NCBI RefSeq assembly: GCF_013284035.1
Contig: NZ_CP054141.1
Coordinates: 1,488,001 to 1,552,000, forward strand
Length of the DNA stretch: 64,000 bases
Origin: Flavobacterium sp. M31R6
GTDB taxonomy: Bacteria > Bacteroidota > Bacteroidia > Flavobacteriales > Flavobacteriaceae
Direction of reading: 5' to 3'
The notes beneath the pieces are model-generated. The model searched no databases. It was not told the origin of the DNA and saw only the letters and a program-made list of their open reading frames with translations. A program made the position numbers and the translations under genes. Shown here piece after piece: positions 26,750 to 36,770 of the stretch (the stretch's first letter is position 1; each line of letters starts with the position of its first letter).

Positions 26750-26915
26750 CAATGACAATTTCAATATCAATAGGAAATTATAAATGACAATAAATCTGCG
26801 TAAATCTGTCAAATCTGCGTGAAAATATAACCACAGTGATTTAGCAAATTATATAAAATCTATTTAATAACAGAAGTAAATATTTCAACTGAATTTTTAT
26901 TCAAATAAAAAAATA

Positions 26916-27389
26916 ATGTCAACAGATAAACCAAAAAAAAGTTCTTTTATTCAAGGACAGATAACATCCGAATTCATCGGGAATTCGATTGCCAAACACC
27001 AAAGCAAAACCACAATTGGCGCCCACAATATTTTTCTGGGCCAAGTTCGCGCCGATGTGATTGAAGGAAAAACAGTCGCCGCTATTGAATACACCGCCTA
27101 CGAAGAAATGGCTGAACAAACGTTCTACGAAATTCGGGAAGCGGCTTTCGCCAAATATGAGCTTTCTTGTTTGCATATTTATCACAGTTTGGGAACGGTA
27201 AAAACAGGCGAAATATGTTTATTTGTCTTTGTTTCCGCACCAAGACGAAAAGTGGTGTATGAAGCTTTGGAGTTTTTGGTGGAAGAAATAAAAGAAAAGA
27301 CAGCCATTTTCGGAAAAGAAATTTTTGAAGATGAAAGCTACACTTGGAAAGTAAATGCCCCCCAGCCCCGAAAAGGGGGAGTTATGTAG
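26916..27389 (+). CDS. moaE: Molybdopterin synthase catalytic subunit MoaE
   Basis: MoaE (EC 2.8.1.12) transfers sulfur from MoaD thiocarboxylate to cPMP. The 157-residue protein has GAHNIFLGQVRAD near residue 36, AIEYTAYEEMAEQ near 61, HSLGTVKTGEICLFVFVSAPRR near 90-112 and the catalytic Lys pair in EIKEKTAIFGKEIF near 124-137. A short Pro/Arg/Gly-rich tail after TWKVNAPQ looks like read-through into noncoding sequence. A 166-bp spacer separates it from moeB. Confidence 0.93.
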   Translation: MSTDKPKKSSFIQGQITSEFIGNSIAKHQSKTTIGAHNIFLGQVRADVIEGKTVAAIEYTAYEEMAEQTFYEIREAAFAKYELSCLHIYHSLGTVKTGEICLFVFVSAPRRKVVYEALEFLVEEIKEKTAIFGKEIFEDESYTWKVNAPQPRKGGVM

Positions 27390-27450
27390 ATTGTCTTAAT
27401 AGGAGCAAATCTAAAATCTAAAATCAGTTAATCTGAAATCTAAAATCCCT

Positions 27451-28365
27451 ATGGTAGATATCACCCACAAAATAATAACACAACGCACAGCGACAGCACA
27501 AGCAATCGTAAAAGTAGGTTCGCCGGCGACAATACAAGCTGTTTTGAATAAAACCGTGCCGAAAGGCGATGTGTTGGAAGTCGCACGAACGGCAGGTTTG
27601 TTTGCCGTAAAAAACACATCGAACTCCATTCCGGATTGTCACCCCATGCCGATAGAATTCACCGGAATTGAATATGAACTGCTCGAAGATTCGGTATTGA
27701 TAAAAGTAACCGTCAAAGCGATTTATAGAACAGGAGTGGAAGTCGAAGCCATGCACGGTGCATCAATAGTAGCCTTGACGATATACGATATGCTAAAACC
27801 TATCGATAAACAAGTCGAAATTTTGGCCATAAAGCTATTAAACAAAAAAGGTGGAAAATCCGATTATGGGGTCAAAGACGACCTTGATTTATCGGTAGCG
27901 GTAATCGTTTGTTCGGATAGTGTTTCCAGCGGAGAAAAAGAGGACCGAGCCGGAAAAGCAATCTCGGATAAAATTAAAAAATTGGGGCTAAGTGTTTCGA
28001 ATTATACCATAATCCCTGATGAGGTGGCCTATATTCAGGAAACAATAAACAAGTTGTGTTCCTCAAACAAAGACTTAATTATCCTTGCGGGTGGAACTGG
28101 TTTGTCCAATCGAGACGTTACTCCCGAAGCTATACTCCCGATGCTCGACCGACGCATTCCGGGAATTGAGGAAGCCATTCGCTCTTACGGACAGGAAAGA
28201 ACGCCTTATGCAATGTTGTCCCGAAGCGTGGTCGGCTTCAAAGGCGATACGTTGATTATGGCTTTGCCAGGTTCCACAGCGGGAGCCAGCGAATCTATGG
28301 ATGCTGTGTTTCCGTCCGTATTGCATTTATTTAAAATATTAAATGGTTTCAACCATGGAAAATAA
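27451..28365 (+). CDS. moaCB: Bifunctional MoaC-MoaB/Mog fusion protein (MoaCB)
   Basis: A 304-residue fusion. Residues 1-145 are MoaC (cyclic pyranopterin monophosphate synthase), with catalytic Lys in TAGLFAVKNTS near 49-59, IPDCHPMPIEF, the AMHGASIVALTIYDMLKPIDK segment near 93-113, and KGGKSD. Residues about 150-304 are MoaB/Mog-type adenylyltransferase, with VIVCSDSVSSGEKEDRAG near 152 and ILAGGTGLSNRDVTPEA near 210. The fusion links an early and a late step of cofactor synthesis and is known in Bacteroidetes. It overlaps the start of moaA. Confidence 0.93.
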   Translation: MVDITHKIITQRTATAQAIVKVGSPATIQAVLNKTVPKGDVLEVARTAGLFAVKNTSNSIPDCHPMPIEFTGIEYELLEDSVLIKVTVKAIYRTGVEVEAMHGASIVALTIYDMLKPIDKQVEILAIKLLNKKGGKSDYGVKDDLDLSVAVIVCSDSVSSGEKEDRAGKAISDKIKKLGLSVSNYTIIPDEVAYIQETINKLCSSNKDLIILAGGTGLSNRDVTPEAILPMLDRRIPGIEEAIRSYGQERTPYAMLSRSVVGFKGDTLIMALPGSTAGASESMDAVFPSVLHLFKILNGFNHGK

Positions 28366-29362
28366 CAAAAATCCAATGCAGGACAACCACGGCAGAACGC
28401 ACAATTACCTCCGCATTTCGATTACGGAACATTGTAATTTGAGATGCACTTATTGTATGCCGGCTGAGGGGATTGCACTTACACCAAGAGCGCATCTGAT
28501 GACTGCAGACGAGATTGTTACTATCGCTCAAGCTTTCGTAAAACTCGGTGTGACCAAAATCCGATTGACCGGTGGCGAGCCTTTGGTCCGAAAAGATGCC
28601 AAAACCATTATCGAACAATTAGGGAAACTAGGTGTTGAACTAACGTTGACAACCAACGGAATTTTGGTTCACGAATTCATAGATACGTTCAAAGAAGCAG
28701 GAGTTACCACTTTGAACGTGAGCATCGACAGTTTAAAAAAAGATAAATTCAACCTAATCACCCGCCGTAATTATTTTGAAAAAGTAATCGAAAATCTCAA
28801 TCTACTTGAAGTAAATAATTTCAAGGTAAAACTGAATGTAGTCGTTATCAAAGGGTTTAATGATAACGAAATTATCGACTTTATCGAAATGACTAAAGAC
28901 CGAAACATTCAAATCAGGTTTATAGAATTTATGCCTTTTGATGGCAACCAATGGAATAAAGAAAAACTGGTGAGTTATGCCGAAATCCTAACGCAAGTCA
29001 AAGCTTTTTATTCGGATGAAAAGGTTAACCGTTTACAGGACAGACCTAACGACACTTCCAAAAATCATAAAATTGAATCCTATAGAGGCAGTTTTTCGGT
29101 AATCAGTTCCGTAACCAATCCGTTTTGCAGTACATGCAACCGCATCCGCCTAACCGCAGACGGAAAACTAAAGAATTGTTTGTTTTCGAATTCTGAAACC
29201 TCTTTGCTCGACACATTACGTGCGGGAGATTCAATAGAACCACTTATCTTTCAAAATATAAAATCAAAATTCGCCATGCGTGGCGGAATGGATGATGATG
29301 CTAAATTCCAGAATCCTTTTCTTTTTTCTCAAAATCGTAGTATGATTAAGATTGGGGGCTAA
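28355..29362 (+). CDS. moaA: GTP 3',8-cyclase MoaA
   Basis: MoaA (EC 4.1.99.22) is a radical SAM enzyme that rearranges GTP in the first step of molybdopterin synthesis. The N-terminal SAM cluster is CNLRCTYC preceded by ITEH. LTGGEPLVRKD near residue 70 and the C-terminal second [4Fe-4S] cluster CSTCNRIRLTADGKLKNC near 255-273 follow. The protein ends in Gly-Gly (KIGG), which is essential in characterised MoaA. The start at 28355 (MENNK) overlaps moaCB; an ATG at 28343 is also in frame. It is the last gene of the cofactor operon. Confidence 0.95.
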   Translation: MENNKNPMQDNHGRTHNYLRISITEHCNLRCTYCMPAEGIALTPRAHLMTADEIVTIAQAFVKLGVTKIRLTGGEPLVRKDAKTIIEQLGKLGVELTLTTNGILVHEFIDTFKEAGVTTLNVSIDSLKKDKFNLITRRNYFEKVIENLNLLEVNNFKVKLNVVVIKGFNDNEIIDFIEMTKDRNIQIRFIEFMPFDGNQWNKEKLVSYAEILTQVKAFYSDEKVNRLQDRPNDTSKNHKIESYRGSFSVISSVTNPFCSTCNRIRLTADGKLKNCLFSNSETSLLDTLRAGDSIEPLIFQNIKSKFAMRGGMDDDAKFQNPFLFSQNRSMIKIGG

Positions 29363-29387
29363 GTGAAGTAGTAGGAATTATTTCACG

Positions 29388-29488
29388 AAGACTCGCGAGA
29401 GAAAACAAAGATTCACGAAGAGAAGTACTTTTTTTACTAATTCCTTTGCGATTCTTTGCGTGTACTTTGTGAATCTTTGCGAAATAAC
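29388..29488. repeat. Inverted repeat between moaA and the radical SAM gene
   Basis: AAAGATTCACGAAG (29407-29420) and CTTTGTGAATCTTT (29465-29478) are complementary with one mismatch. Related TTTCACGAAG/CTTTGCGAAATAA words lie at the outside. It probably acts as a terminator-like foldback after moaA. Confidence 0.6.
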
Positions 29489-29570
29489 TTTTTCATGCAA
29501 CAAGAGTTTATTATAAAATCCCTGATAAAAGTCATTGTTGGCATTATACAATAGTGAATAACTTTGTAAA

Positions 29571-30521
29571 ATGAAGGCAGAAGCAGAATCCAATAAAAAA
29601 GGGTACAATAACTATGGCACCCATCTCCGCGAAAAATACAACGGCAAAAAAGTTTTCAAAGTAATAGTCGATGGCAATTTTAGCTGTCCCAACCGCGATG
29701 GGCTAAAAGGCTACGGAGGTTGCACCTATTGCAATGTCGATTCCTTCACCCCAGATTTTTCCAGAAAAGCGCCCACGATAGAAGATCAATTGCTTCAAGG
29801 AATGGAGCGTGCCAAAAAATCATACAAAGCCGATCATTTTATTGTCTACTTCCAACCAAATACCAATACTTATGCTCATGTAGATTATCTAAAAACGATT
29901 TACGACCGGGCTTTGGCTTTCAATCCCGATGAGGTGGTTGGGTTTTCGGTGGGGACGCGTCCCGATTGCATTGATGCCGAAAAAGTGGCTTTGCTCGAAA
30001 GCTATTGCGACCGATTCGAAGTCGATCTCGAAATGGGAATGGAGTCCATGTATGACGAAACTTTAGAAAAAATAAACCGTGGCTGCACCCATGCCGAGTT
30101 CATCACCGCAGTGGAATTGTTAAAAGACAGTCCAATCGATTTGTGTGTGCATACCGTTTTCGGATTCCCTTGGGAAACCCGAGAAATGATGCTTAATTAC
30201 ATCAATGAAATAAACCGTTTTCTGCAAATAAAATTCGTAAAATTCCATCATCTGCACATCGTCGAAGGTTCTATTATGGGCGTACATTACAAACGAAATC
30301 CGTTTCCGCTCTTCACATTGGAACAATACACCGACTTGCTTTGCGACTTAATCCCACTCCTGCGACCAGACATAATCATTCAGCGCCTTTTCGGAATCTC
30401 CGATTGGGATTTGCTCATCGCCCCAAATTGGGGACTCAAAAAAACCGAAATCCAGCATTATATCGATTCCACAATCGAAAAAAGAGGAATTATTCAAGGT
30501 TCAAAATACACCACCATATAG
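29571..30521 (+). CDS. Radical SAM protein, TIGR01212 (YhcC-like) family
   Basis: A 316-residue radical SAM protein. The cluster motif is the extended FSCPNRDGLKGYGGCTYCNVDSF near residues 36-58 (C-x12-C-x2-C type typical of TIGR01212), followed by YFQPNTNTYA near 97. FSVGTRPDCI and EVDLEMGMES lie near 135-160, and HTVFGFPWETREMM near 205. The family has no established substrate. It is not part of the moa operon, since a foldback repeat and about 200 bp separate them. Confidence 0.85.
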   Translation: MKAEAESNKKGYNNYGTHLREKYNGKKVFKVIVDGNFSCPNRDGLKGYGGCTYCNVDSFTPDFSRKAPTIEDQLLQGMERAKKSYKADHFIVYFQPNTNTYAHVDYLKTIYDRALAFNPDEVVGFSVGTRPDCIDAEKVALLESYCDRFEVDLEMGMESMYDETLEKINRGCTHAEFITAVELLKDSPIDLCVHTVFGFPWETREMMLNYINEINRFLQIKFVKFHHLHIVEGSIMGVHYKRNPFPLFTLEQYTDLLCDLIPLLRPDIIIQRLFGISDWDLLIAPNWGLKKTEIQHYIDSTIEKRGIIQGSKYTTI

Positions 30522-30535
30522 ACAAATAGAAAGTT

Positions 30536-30650
30536 TTGGGCGTGACCACCGCTAGAAAAAAGGGCTATTTTCGTTGTGGTCATTGCCCTTTTTCCTATCG
30601 GCGGTCGGGCTATCCATGCTACTTCGGTAGCTTATTTCTATCCCTCACGC
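30536..30650 (+). repeat. Dispersed structured repeat, family A, copy 4
   Basis: It starts GGGCGTGACC and ends CCCTCACGC. AAAAAGGGC (30557-30565) pairs with GCCCTTTTT (30585-30593), with GCTAG/CTATCGGC outside it. GGTCGGGCTATCC and the GCTAC-TTCG-GTAGC tetraloop hairpin follow. Its right end abuts a family D insertion. Confidence 0.8.
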
Positions 30651-30651
30651 G

Positions 30652-30783
30652 AATGTCATTAAGTTAAGGATATAAAGTTATCGTTTTGTCATTCCGAAGA
30701 ATGAGGAATCTCACTAGTGACTTCCGTTATATGATTTTTCCTTCGTCGAAATGACATGAAAAAACGCTTAACTTAATGATATT
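30652..30783. mobile_element. Small non-autonomous inverted-repeat element, family D, copy 1
   Basis: The terminal repeats AATGTCATTAAGTTAAG (30652-30668) and CTTAACTTAATGATATT (30767-30783) differ at one position. The flanks CCCTCACGC (left, the end of family A copy 4) and CCTTCACGC (right) look like a degenerate target duplication. The interior carries a GTCATTCCGAAGAA...TTCGTCGAAATGAC foldback, a different dispersed repeat. There is no coding capacity. The second copy at 59621 has a perfect duplication. Confidence 0.7.
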
Positions 30784-30907
30784 ACCTTCACGCTATCTCA
30801 ACAAATTCAATGAAGATGAAGCTTTTGCATTCATAATGGAATTTTATCCTTAGCTGATAAAAGTCATATTTTATATTCTTTTTGCCCCTTAATTTTACAT
30901 CATAAAT

Positions 30908-30927
30908 AAAAGACTCTTTTGTCTTTT
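30908..30927. promoter_or_regulatory. Operator in front of narK (AAAAGAC-N6-GTCTTTT)
   Basis: A perfect 7-bp inverted repeat with a 6-bp spacer, 14 bp upstream of the narK ATG. It lies directly downstream of a TTAATTTTAC box (about 30890-30899) that is almost identical in sequence and spacing to the one at nirK. This position overlaps the expected transcription start, as for a repressor site. Confidence 0.7.
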
Positions 30928-30941
30928 TAAATTTTGTACAT

Positions 30942-32534
30942 ATGAAAACTTGGCTAGACAAATGGGAACCGGAAAACGAAGAATTCTGGGAAAATACAGG
31001 CAGTAAAATTGCTTGGAAAACTTTGATAATTACAACATTGTCATTGATAATGTCTTTTGGATCGTGGTTTATGATGAGTGTAATAGCAGTGAAATTGCCA
31101 GGTCTTGGTTTTCCATTTTCTAAGGATCAGCTTTTTTGGCTGGTTGCCATTCCTGGATTAGCAGCAGGATTTTTAAGAATTATACACACTTTTATTCTGC
31201 CCATTTTTGGTACAAGACATGTAGTAACCGTGGCAACTTTACTTAAATTAATTCCGGCAATTGGAGTTGGATTTGCGGTGATGGACACCAATACTCCTTA
31301 TTGGGTATTTGTTCTTTTGGCTATTACTACTGGTTTTGGAGGTGGAGATTTTTCCTCCTTTATGCCTAGCACAAGTTTGTTTTTTCCAAAAAGGCTGAAA
31401 GGAACAGCATTGGGAATCCAAGCAGGAATTGGGAATTTTGGTGTTAGTTTAGCCCAATTTGTTACGCCGCTTATTTTGAGTGTTAGTATCTACGGTGCTT
31501 CATCGGTATTTACAAGTATTGATCCCAAAGAAACGCAGAAAGTTTTTATAGACTCAACAATTGGAAAACAAAGAGAAGTTTTTGCAGCTTTGGATACTAA
31601 AGCACAAAATCATATTTTGGCCAATGTTAAGAAACCGGTATTGGATTCGGTTATTGCGGCATCAGGCTCTAATGAAAATGTCGAAATTTTTGCAGCATTG
31701 CCACAGAAAGTGAAATCGAAAGCGATTGCTAACGCCAATCCTAAATTGGCCGAACGAATAATAAACAATATTAGTCCCGGCAATGAGGCGGTTAAAAATA
31801 TAAACATCTACATCCAATCGGCAGCATTTTGGTATTCTGGATTTCTTTTGGGTCTGGCACTTGTCAGTTGGTTGTTTTTAAAAAGTATTCCAATGCAGGC
31901 TTCAATAAAAGAGCAAATGGATATTTTTAAAAATAAGCATACTTGGTATTGTACGATTACTTATTTAATGACATTTGGGACGTTTGCAGGACTATCGGCA
32001 GCATTTCCTTTGATGATTAAATATTTGTATGGCGATTTTCCAAATGCTCCAGATCCGTTGGCGTATGCTTTCTACGGCCCGCTTATTGGTTCTGCCAGCA
32101 GAGTCGCTTTTGGTTTTGTAGCCGATAAAATTGGGGGAGCCATATTGACTACCATCACCGGAATCGGGATTTTAACAGGTGCCATTATTTTGGTAACCCA
32201 AGGATTGGTTTCGCCAACGAGCATGGATCAGTTTCCGATGTTTGTAGGAGTAATTTTGGCAATGTTCTTTTTTACCGGAATTGGTAATGCGGGTACATTT
32301 AGACAATTTCCAATCATCTTTTCTGAGAATCAGCGTCAAGCGGCTGGTGTAATTGGATGGACTGCTGCAATCGCTGCTTTTGGACCTTTTATCTTTTCTA
32401 AATTAATTGGAAATAACATCACAGCAAATGGTTCTGTAAATCAGTTCTTTATTGGTTTGATTGTTTTCACTATATTAGCAACAAGTATTAATTGGTGGTT
32501 TTACAACCGTAAAGGATGTGAGAAACCGAGTTAG
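30942..32534 (+). CDS. narK: Nitrate/nitrite transporter NarK (MFS) with long central loop
   Basis: A 530-residue major facilitator with about 12 transmembrane helices. Nitrate-porter signatures are visible, for example AIPGLAAGFLRI near residue 69, GFGGGDFSSFMPSTSLFFPKRLKGTALGIQAG spanning about 131-163, and GSASRVAFGFVADKIGGA near 384. NarK imports nitrate and/or exchanges it for nitrite. Between the two six-helix halves, residues about 187-287 form an extra hydrophilic, Lys/Asn/Ala-rich segment that most NarK proteins lack. It is followed after 227 bp by the nitrate-reductase membrane subunit and has its own operator. Confidence 0.92.
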   Translation: MKTWLDKWEPENEEFWENTGSKIAWKTLIITTLSLIMSFGSWFMMSVIAVKLPGLGFPFSKDQLFWLVAIPGLAAGFLRIIHTFILPIFGTRHVVTVATLLKLIPAIGVGFAVMDTNTPYWVFVLLAITTGFGGGDFSSFMPSTSLFFPKRLKGTALGIQAGIGNFGVSLAQFVTPLILSVSIYGASSVFTSIDPKETQKVFIDSTIGKQREVFAALDTKAQNHILANVKKPVLDSVIAASGSNENVEIFAALPQKVKSKAIANANPKLAERIINNISPGNEAVKNINIYIQSAAFWYSGFLLGLALVSWLFLKSIPMQASIKEQMDIFKNKHTWYCTITYLMTFGTFAGLSAAFPLMIKYLYGDFPNAPDPLAYAFYGPLIGSASRVAFGFVADKIGGAILTTITGIGILTGAIILVTQGLVSPTSMDQFPMFVGVILAMFFFTGIGNAGTFRQFPIIFSENQRQAAGVIGWTAAIAAFGPFIFSKLIGNNITANGSVNQFFIGLIVFTILATSINWWFYNRKGCEKPS

Positions 32535-32747
32535 ATGTTTTTTGTGTGATTGAAATTCACTCAATACAACAAACAAATAAGTAAATCAAATAACCTAAAT
32601 GCTGAGGATGTCACTTGATGGAAGTTTTTAACATATTTATGTCCATTTGTGTTTTTTAAAAGTACTTAGGTATTTTAACTTACTTTTTTGTTTGATAACT
32701 TTATAAAAAAACAAAACAGGTTTTAATGTTTAGTTTTTAAACGGTGC

Positions 32748-32760
32748 TAAATTTGAATTT
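32748..32760 (+). promoter_or_regulatory. -7 box of the nitrate reductase operon
   Basis: A perfect TAnnTTTG box (TAAATTTG, 32748-32755) ends 5 nt before the ATG at 32761, implying a leaderless or almost leaderless transcript. No denitrification-type palindrome was found here, unlike at narK. Confidence 0.5.
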
Positions 32761-33810
32761 ATGAAAAACAAAACTTATAATACTAAGGCGTTATTGATTG
32801 CAACAGGACTTTCTGTTTTTATGATTGCCCTTGTTTTTTTTGGTTCCAGAAAACTGCAGAATTTTGATGCTGCACTTGTGACCTATTTATTTGGGACTGT
32901 GTTTGCTTTCTTTGGGATTGTGTACCGCTATACGGTTTGGTTGCAAAGACCGCCGACTTGGATTTATTTCAAACGAGGAATTACGTATTTGATAACGGGA
33001 AAAGTGTTTTCGCATTTTTGGTTTGCAACTAAGGAATCGGTGGAAAATATTGCTTTTCAAAAGTTTATTTATCCAAGAGGAAAATACCGATGGATCGCGC
33101 ATTTTATGATTGCTGTGGGATGCACTTCTGCATTTTTGATAACTATACCACTCACTTTTGGCTGGATAAATTTTGCAATGGCACCTAATACGATTTCAGT
33201 ATATGAAGCCTATTTTTTCGGGTTTAAAGTGATGGATTTCAATTTGGATTCCATTACCGCTTTTTTGACTTTCCATGCTTTGAACTGGTCATCTTACTTG
33301 GTCATTTTTGGGTCGCTGTATTATTTAAGAAGACGTTTGACGAATCCGGGTTTGATTGCCACCCAGTCATTTGAAGGGGATTTATTGCCACTTATTTTAC
33401 TAATTGCCATTTCGGTTACTGGATTGGGATTGACATATTCATACCAATTTATGAAAGGATTTGCGTTTGATTTCTTGGCCGTTTTGCACGCTGTTACAGT
33501 AATCATGTTTTTGATTTGGATTCCCTTCGGAAAATTTTTTCATATCATTCAGCGTCCGGCTCAAATTGGAGCACATATTTATAAGAAGCAAGGAATGAAA
33601 ATGGGAATGGCGGTTTGCCCTCATACAGGAGAGGAGTTTGCCACTAAATTGCATATTCAGGATTTGAAGACCGTTACCGAACAATTAGGTTTTGATTTCT
33701 CTCACGAAGATGGAACATCACATTTGGATTTGAGCCCGGAAGGTAAAAGGTCTAGATTGGCACAAGCGCATTTGAAAGCGAGATTGGAAGGGGGAAATTT
33801 GTTTGGATAA
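32761..33810 (+). CDS. Membrane subunit of the nitrate reductase module (cytochrome b/NarI-like)
   Basis: A 349-residue membrane protein with about six transmembrane helices and a 100-residue cytoplasmic C-terminal tail. His residues sit at helix ends or inside helices in the spacing expected of haem b ligands: VFSHFWF, RWIAHFMIAVG, LTFHALNWSS, AVLHAVTV and GKFFHIIQRPAQ. The last resembles the NarI/HdrE-like pattern. It precedes the catalytic, FeS and Rieske genes with short gaps, so it is probably the quinol-oxidising or electron-conducting anchor. A named family was not recognised. Some databases may label it as a transporter, which I consider less likely. Confidence 0.62.
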   Translation: MKNKTYNTKALLIATGLSVFMIALVFFGSRKLQNFDAALVTYLFGTVFAFFGIVYRYTVWLQRPPTWIYFKRGITYLITGKVFSHFWFATKESVENIAFQKFIYPRGKYRWIAHFMIAVGCTSAFLITIPLTFGWINFAMAPNTISVYEAYFFGFKVMDFNLDSITAFLTFHALNWSSYLVIFGSLYYLRRRLTNPGLIATQSFEGDLLPLILLIAISVTGLGLTYSYQFMKGFAFDFLAVLHAVTVIMFLIWIPFGKFFHIIQRPAQIGAHIYKKQGMKMGMAVCPHTGEEFATKLHIQDLKTVTEQLGFDFSHEDGTSHLDLSPEGKRSRLAQAHLKARLEGGNLFG

Positions 33811-33884
33811 TTTGGGAAGTAAGAAATTAGAGGTTAGATTTTAGAAGTGAAAAATACAAGACAGACAATTGTAAAAAATATAAA

Positions 33885-36101
33885 ATGGCAAAATTACCTG
33901 TAGCAGAGGAGAATATAGTAAAGCATTTTGGTCCCACACTAAATTATGCGCCCAAGGACGGATATGTGGGCAGGGACGAGCCGGATGAGGCTGTGAAGAC
34001 ACATTGTTGTTTTTGTGGGATGCAGTGTGGAATCCAATTGTTGGTGAAAGAAAATAAAGTGGTGGGTTTCGAACCGTGGATGGAATTTCCTTTTAACGAA
34101 GGAAGACTGTGTCCAAAAGGGGTTCAGCGTTATTTACAGAATAACCACCCAGACCGTTTATTAAGTCCTTTGAAAAGCGTTCCTGGACAAGGATTTGTAC
34201 CTACTTCTTGGGATGATGCGATGGACAAAACGGTTTCTGAAATTAAACGCATTCAGGAAAAATACGGGAATGATGCGTTCTCAATGCTATCGGGAGTTTC
34301 ATTGACGAATGAGAAAAGTTATTTGGTTGGAAAATTTGCCCGTGTGGCTCTTAAAACCAAGAACCTGGATTACAACGGTCGTTTGTGCATGGTGAGTGCC
34401 GGTGCGGGGAACAAAAAGGCTTTTGGACTGGACAGAGCTTCCAATAATTATTCTGATTTGGAGTATGCCGAAGTGATTATTGTGGCTGGTGCCAATATCA
34501 GTGAGACTTTTCCAACACTGACACACTGGATTTGGAAAGCACGTGATCGCGGTGCCAAAATTATTGTAATTGACCCAAGGATGATTCCGCTGGCGCGAAC
34601 TGCCGATATTCATTTGGATGTTCGCCCGGGAACCGATTCAGCTTTGTATGGCGCAATGCTAAAATATTTGGTGGATCACGATATGCTGGACCACGATTTT
34701 ATAGATAATTATACTTCGGGTTTTCAGGAAACGATAGATGCCGTAAAAGATTACACCCTGGAATGGGCGGAGGAAGTTACTGGAATTGACAAAAATAAAA
34801 TACGCGAAGCGGCCGAATTATGGGGCAAAGCCAAGACGAGTTTCTTGCTTCACGCTCGTGGAATAGAACATCATTCCAAAGGGGTAGATAATGTTGTGGG
34901 TTGCATCAATTTGGTACTGGCAACAGGAAGAATTGGAAAGCCATATTGTGGTTACGGAACCATTACGGGTCAAGGTAACGGACAAGGCGGTAGAGAACAC
35001 GGTCATAAATGTGATCAATTGCCGGGAAACAGGGATATCGAAAATCCGGAACACCGCAAGTATATTTCGGATGTTTGGGGAATCAACGAGAAAGATTTAC
35101 CCGGAAAAGGGCTTTCGGCCTATGAAATCATCGAAGCCATTCACCGTGGAGAAATTAAGGGATTGATATCGATTTGTTTCAATCCATTGGTGTCTTTGCC
35201 AAACAGCAATTATGTTCGTGAGGCTTTAGAAAAATTGGAATATTACGTTTGTATTGACTTTTTCTTGAATGAAACTGCACGCCACGCCGATATTGTGTTG
35301 GCTGGTTCGTTGCAGGAAGAGGAGGAAGGAACTACAACATCTGCAGAAGGAAGAGTGATACGCATCCGTCAAGCGGTAACGCCTCCGGGAATGGCTAGAA
35401 CTGATACTTCAATTATTTTGGAATTGGCCAAACGTTTGGGCGTGAAAGATAAATTTACGTATGAGAATAGTGAAGCTATTTTCAACGAATTACGTGTGGC
35501 TTCTAAAGGTGGAACTGCCGATTATTACGGAATTACATATAAAAGAATTGAAGACGAAATGGGTGTTTTTTGGCCATGTCCAGAAATCGGTCATCCCGGA
35601 ACACCTCGTTTATGGGAAGACAGAAAATTCAAAACACCTGATGGGAAAGCACATTTTAACGCCGCTCCGTACAAGCTTCCGGGCGAAGTGACCGATGCGG
35701 ATTATCCTGTGATTTTGACAACAGGCCGTGTAGTGTCACAATATTTGAGCGGTACCCAAACCCGTAGAATAGGTAAATTGGTCGATCAATATCCAGAGCC
35801 ATTATTGGAGATTCATCCTAAATTAGCTCAACAATATGGAATCAAACAAAGAGAATTAATAAAAGTTTCCACCCGACGCGGAGAAGGAATTTTTCCTGCG
35901 AATATTGTGGAAACCATTAGAGAGGATACTGTTTTTATACCATACCACTGGTCGGGTAAAAAATCGGCCAACCAGTTAACACCGGGAACATTAGACCCGA
36001 TTTCCAAAATTCCAGAGTTCAAGGTATGTGCCTGCCATTTGGAACCACTCAAGGAAATAGCGGCTCCCTCCAAAGAATCAACAGCGTATGCAAGTGTTTA
36101 A
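33885..36101 (+). CDS. Molybdopterin nitrate reductase catalytic subunit (NarB/NasA type)
   Basis: A 738-residue bis-MGD enzyme. CCFCGMQCG (C41-C48) and LCPKG (C76) bind one [4Fe-4S] cluster. [12 protein letters not shown] places C168 as the Mo ligand, as in assimilatory NarB/NasA and Nap[21 protein letters not shown] near 365 and the C-terminal [18 protein letters not shown] near 692-709 match the Nas group. There is no Tat signal, so it acts in the cytoplasm, and no NasC/NasB-type diaphorase domain is present. The genes around it encode membrane, ferredoxin and Rieske partners, implying quinol-linked or ferredoxin-linked electron supply. Nitrate specificity is inferred from narK, cofactor genes and motif. 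Confidence 0.85.
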   Translation: MAKLPVAEENIVKHFGPTLNYAPKDGYVGRDEPDEAVKTHCCFCGMQCGIQLLVKENKVVGFEPWMEFPFNEGRLCPKGVQRYLQNNHPDRLLSPLKSVPGQGFVPTSWDDAMDKTVSEIKRIQEKYGNDAFSMLSGVSLTNEKSYLVGKFARVALKTKNLDYNGRLCMVSAGAGNKKAFGLDRASNNYSDLEYAEVIIVAGANISETFPTLTHWIWKARDRGAKIIVIDPRMIPLARTADIHLDVRPGTDSALYGAMLKYLVDHDMLDHDFIDNYTSGFQETIDAVKDYTLEWAEEVTGIDKNKIREAAELWGKAKTSFLLHARGIEHHSKGVDNVVGCINLVLATGRIGKPYCGYGTITGQGNGQGGREHGHKCDQLPGNRDIENPEHRKYISDVWGINEKDLPGKGLSAYEIIEAIHRGEIKGLISICFNPLVSLPNSNYVREALEKLEYYVCIDFFLNETARHADIVLAGSLQEEEEGTTTSAEGRVIRIRQAVTPPGMARTDTSIILELAKRLGVKDKFTYENSEAIFNELRVASKGGTADYYGITYKRIEDEMGVFWPCPEIGHPGTPRLWEDRKFKTPDGKAHFNAAPYKLPGEVTDADYPVILTTGRVVSQYLSGTQTRRIGKLVDQYPEPLLEIHPKLAQQYGIKQRELIKVSTRRGEGIFPANIVETIREDTVFIPYHWSGKKSANQLTPGTLDPISKIPEFKVCACHLEPLKEIAAPSKESTAYASV

Positions 36102-36117
36102 TCTATAAAAAAGAAGT

Positions 36118-36687
36118 ATGAATTACACCAGTTTCAATAAAAACGAGGAATTTTTTGTAGATATGCAACGTTGCATTGGCTGTAAAGCCTGTGAAATGGC
36201 TTGCGCCGAATGTGAAACCAATGGTCAAGAATCCTTGATTCACGTGAATTATGTAGATCGGGCTTCGACTGTGCAAACCACCGTACAAGTGTGTATGCAT
36301 TGTGATGATCCGGTATGTGCGAATGTGTGTCCTGCGGATGCGATTTCGAAAGACGAAAACGGAATCGTGCATACCGCCAATACCGAAAGATGTATTGGGT
36401 GTTCGAATTGTGTATTGGCCTGTCCGTTTGGCGTGCCGAAAAAAGAAGAGTCCTATGACTTGATGATGAAATGCACGATGTGTTACGACAGAACCAGCAT
36501 TGGCAAAAAACCAATGTGTGCAACAGTTTGTCCAAGCGGTGCTTTGTTTTTCGGTACAAGAACCGAAATAGAGGAAATGCGTCCGAACAGCACGCCTATC
36601 AATACTTTCATTTTTGGTAAAGAAATTGTCAACACCAAGGTGAATATCATGATGCCGAAAGGAAGCACGGAGTTGATTATATACTAG
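36118..36687 (+). CDS. Four-cluster [4Fe-4S] ferredoxin subunit
   Basis: A 189-residue protein with four Cys groups for [4Fe-4S] clusters, in the order [11 protein letters not shown] (about residues 18-28), [14 protein letters not shown] (about 60-73), [12 protein letters not shown] (about 91-102) and [21 protein letters not shown] (about 118-138). This is the DmsB/NarH/NrfC-type electron-transfer subunit. It has no signal peptide and lies 16 nt after the catalytic gene, so it should wire the cytoplasmic Mo subunit to the membrane anchor. Confidence 0.9.
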   Translation: MNYTSFNKNEEFFVDMQRCIGCKACEMACAECETNGQESLIHVNYVDRASTVQTTVQVCMHCDDPVCANVCPADAISKDENGIVHTANTERCIGCSNCVLACPFGVPKKEESYDLMMKCTMCYDRTSIGKKPMCATVCPSGALFFGTRTEIEEMRPNSTPINTFIFGKEIVNTKVNIMMPKGSTELIIY

Positions 36688-36770
36688 TGGCCCCTTAACA
36701 ACGCCCGAAGGGGGAACTTCGCAGTACGCTAAAAACTAAAAACAGATAACCGATAACAGATAAGTGTCTT

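Noticed and set aside
33885..36101. Periplasmic NapA assignment for the nitrate reductase
   Set aside because: There is no Tat signal and no napB/napD/napGH gene. Motifs and length fit NarB/NasA better.
36134..36559. 141-residue minus-strand ORF
   Set aside because: It is an antisense shadow of the four-cluster ferredoxin gene, rich in His/Ser/Arg from the reverse frame. Similar shadows at 10274-10729 and 20709-21134 were dropped for the same reason.
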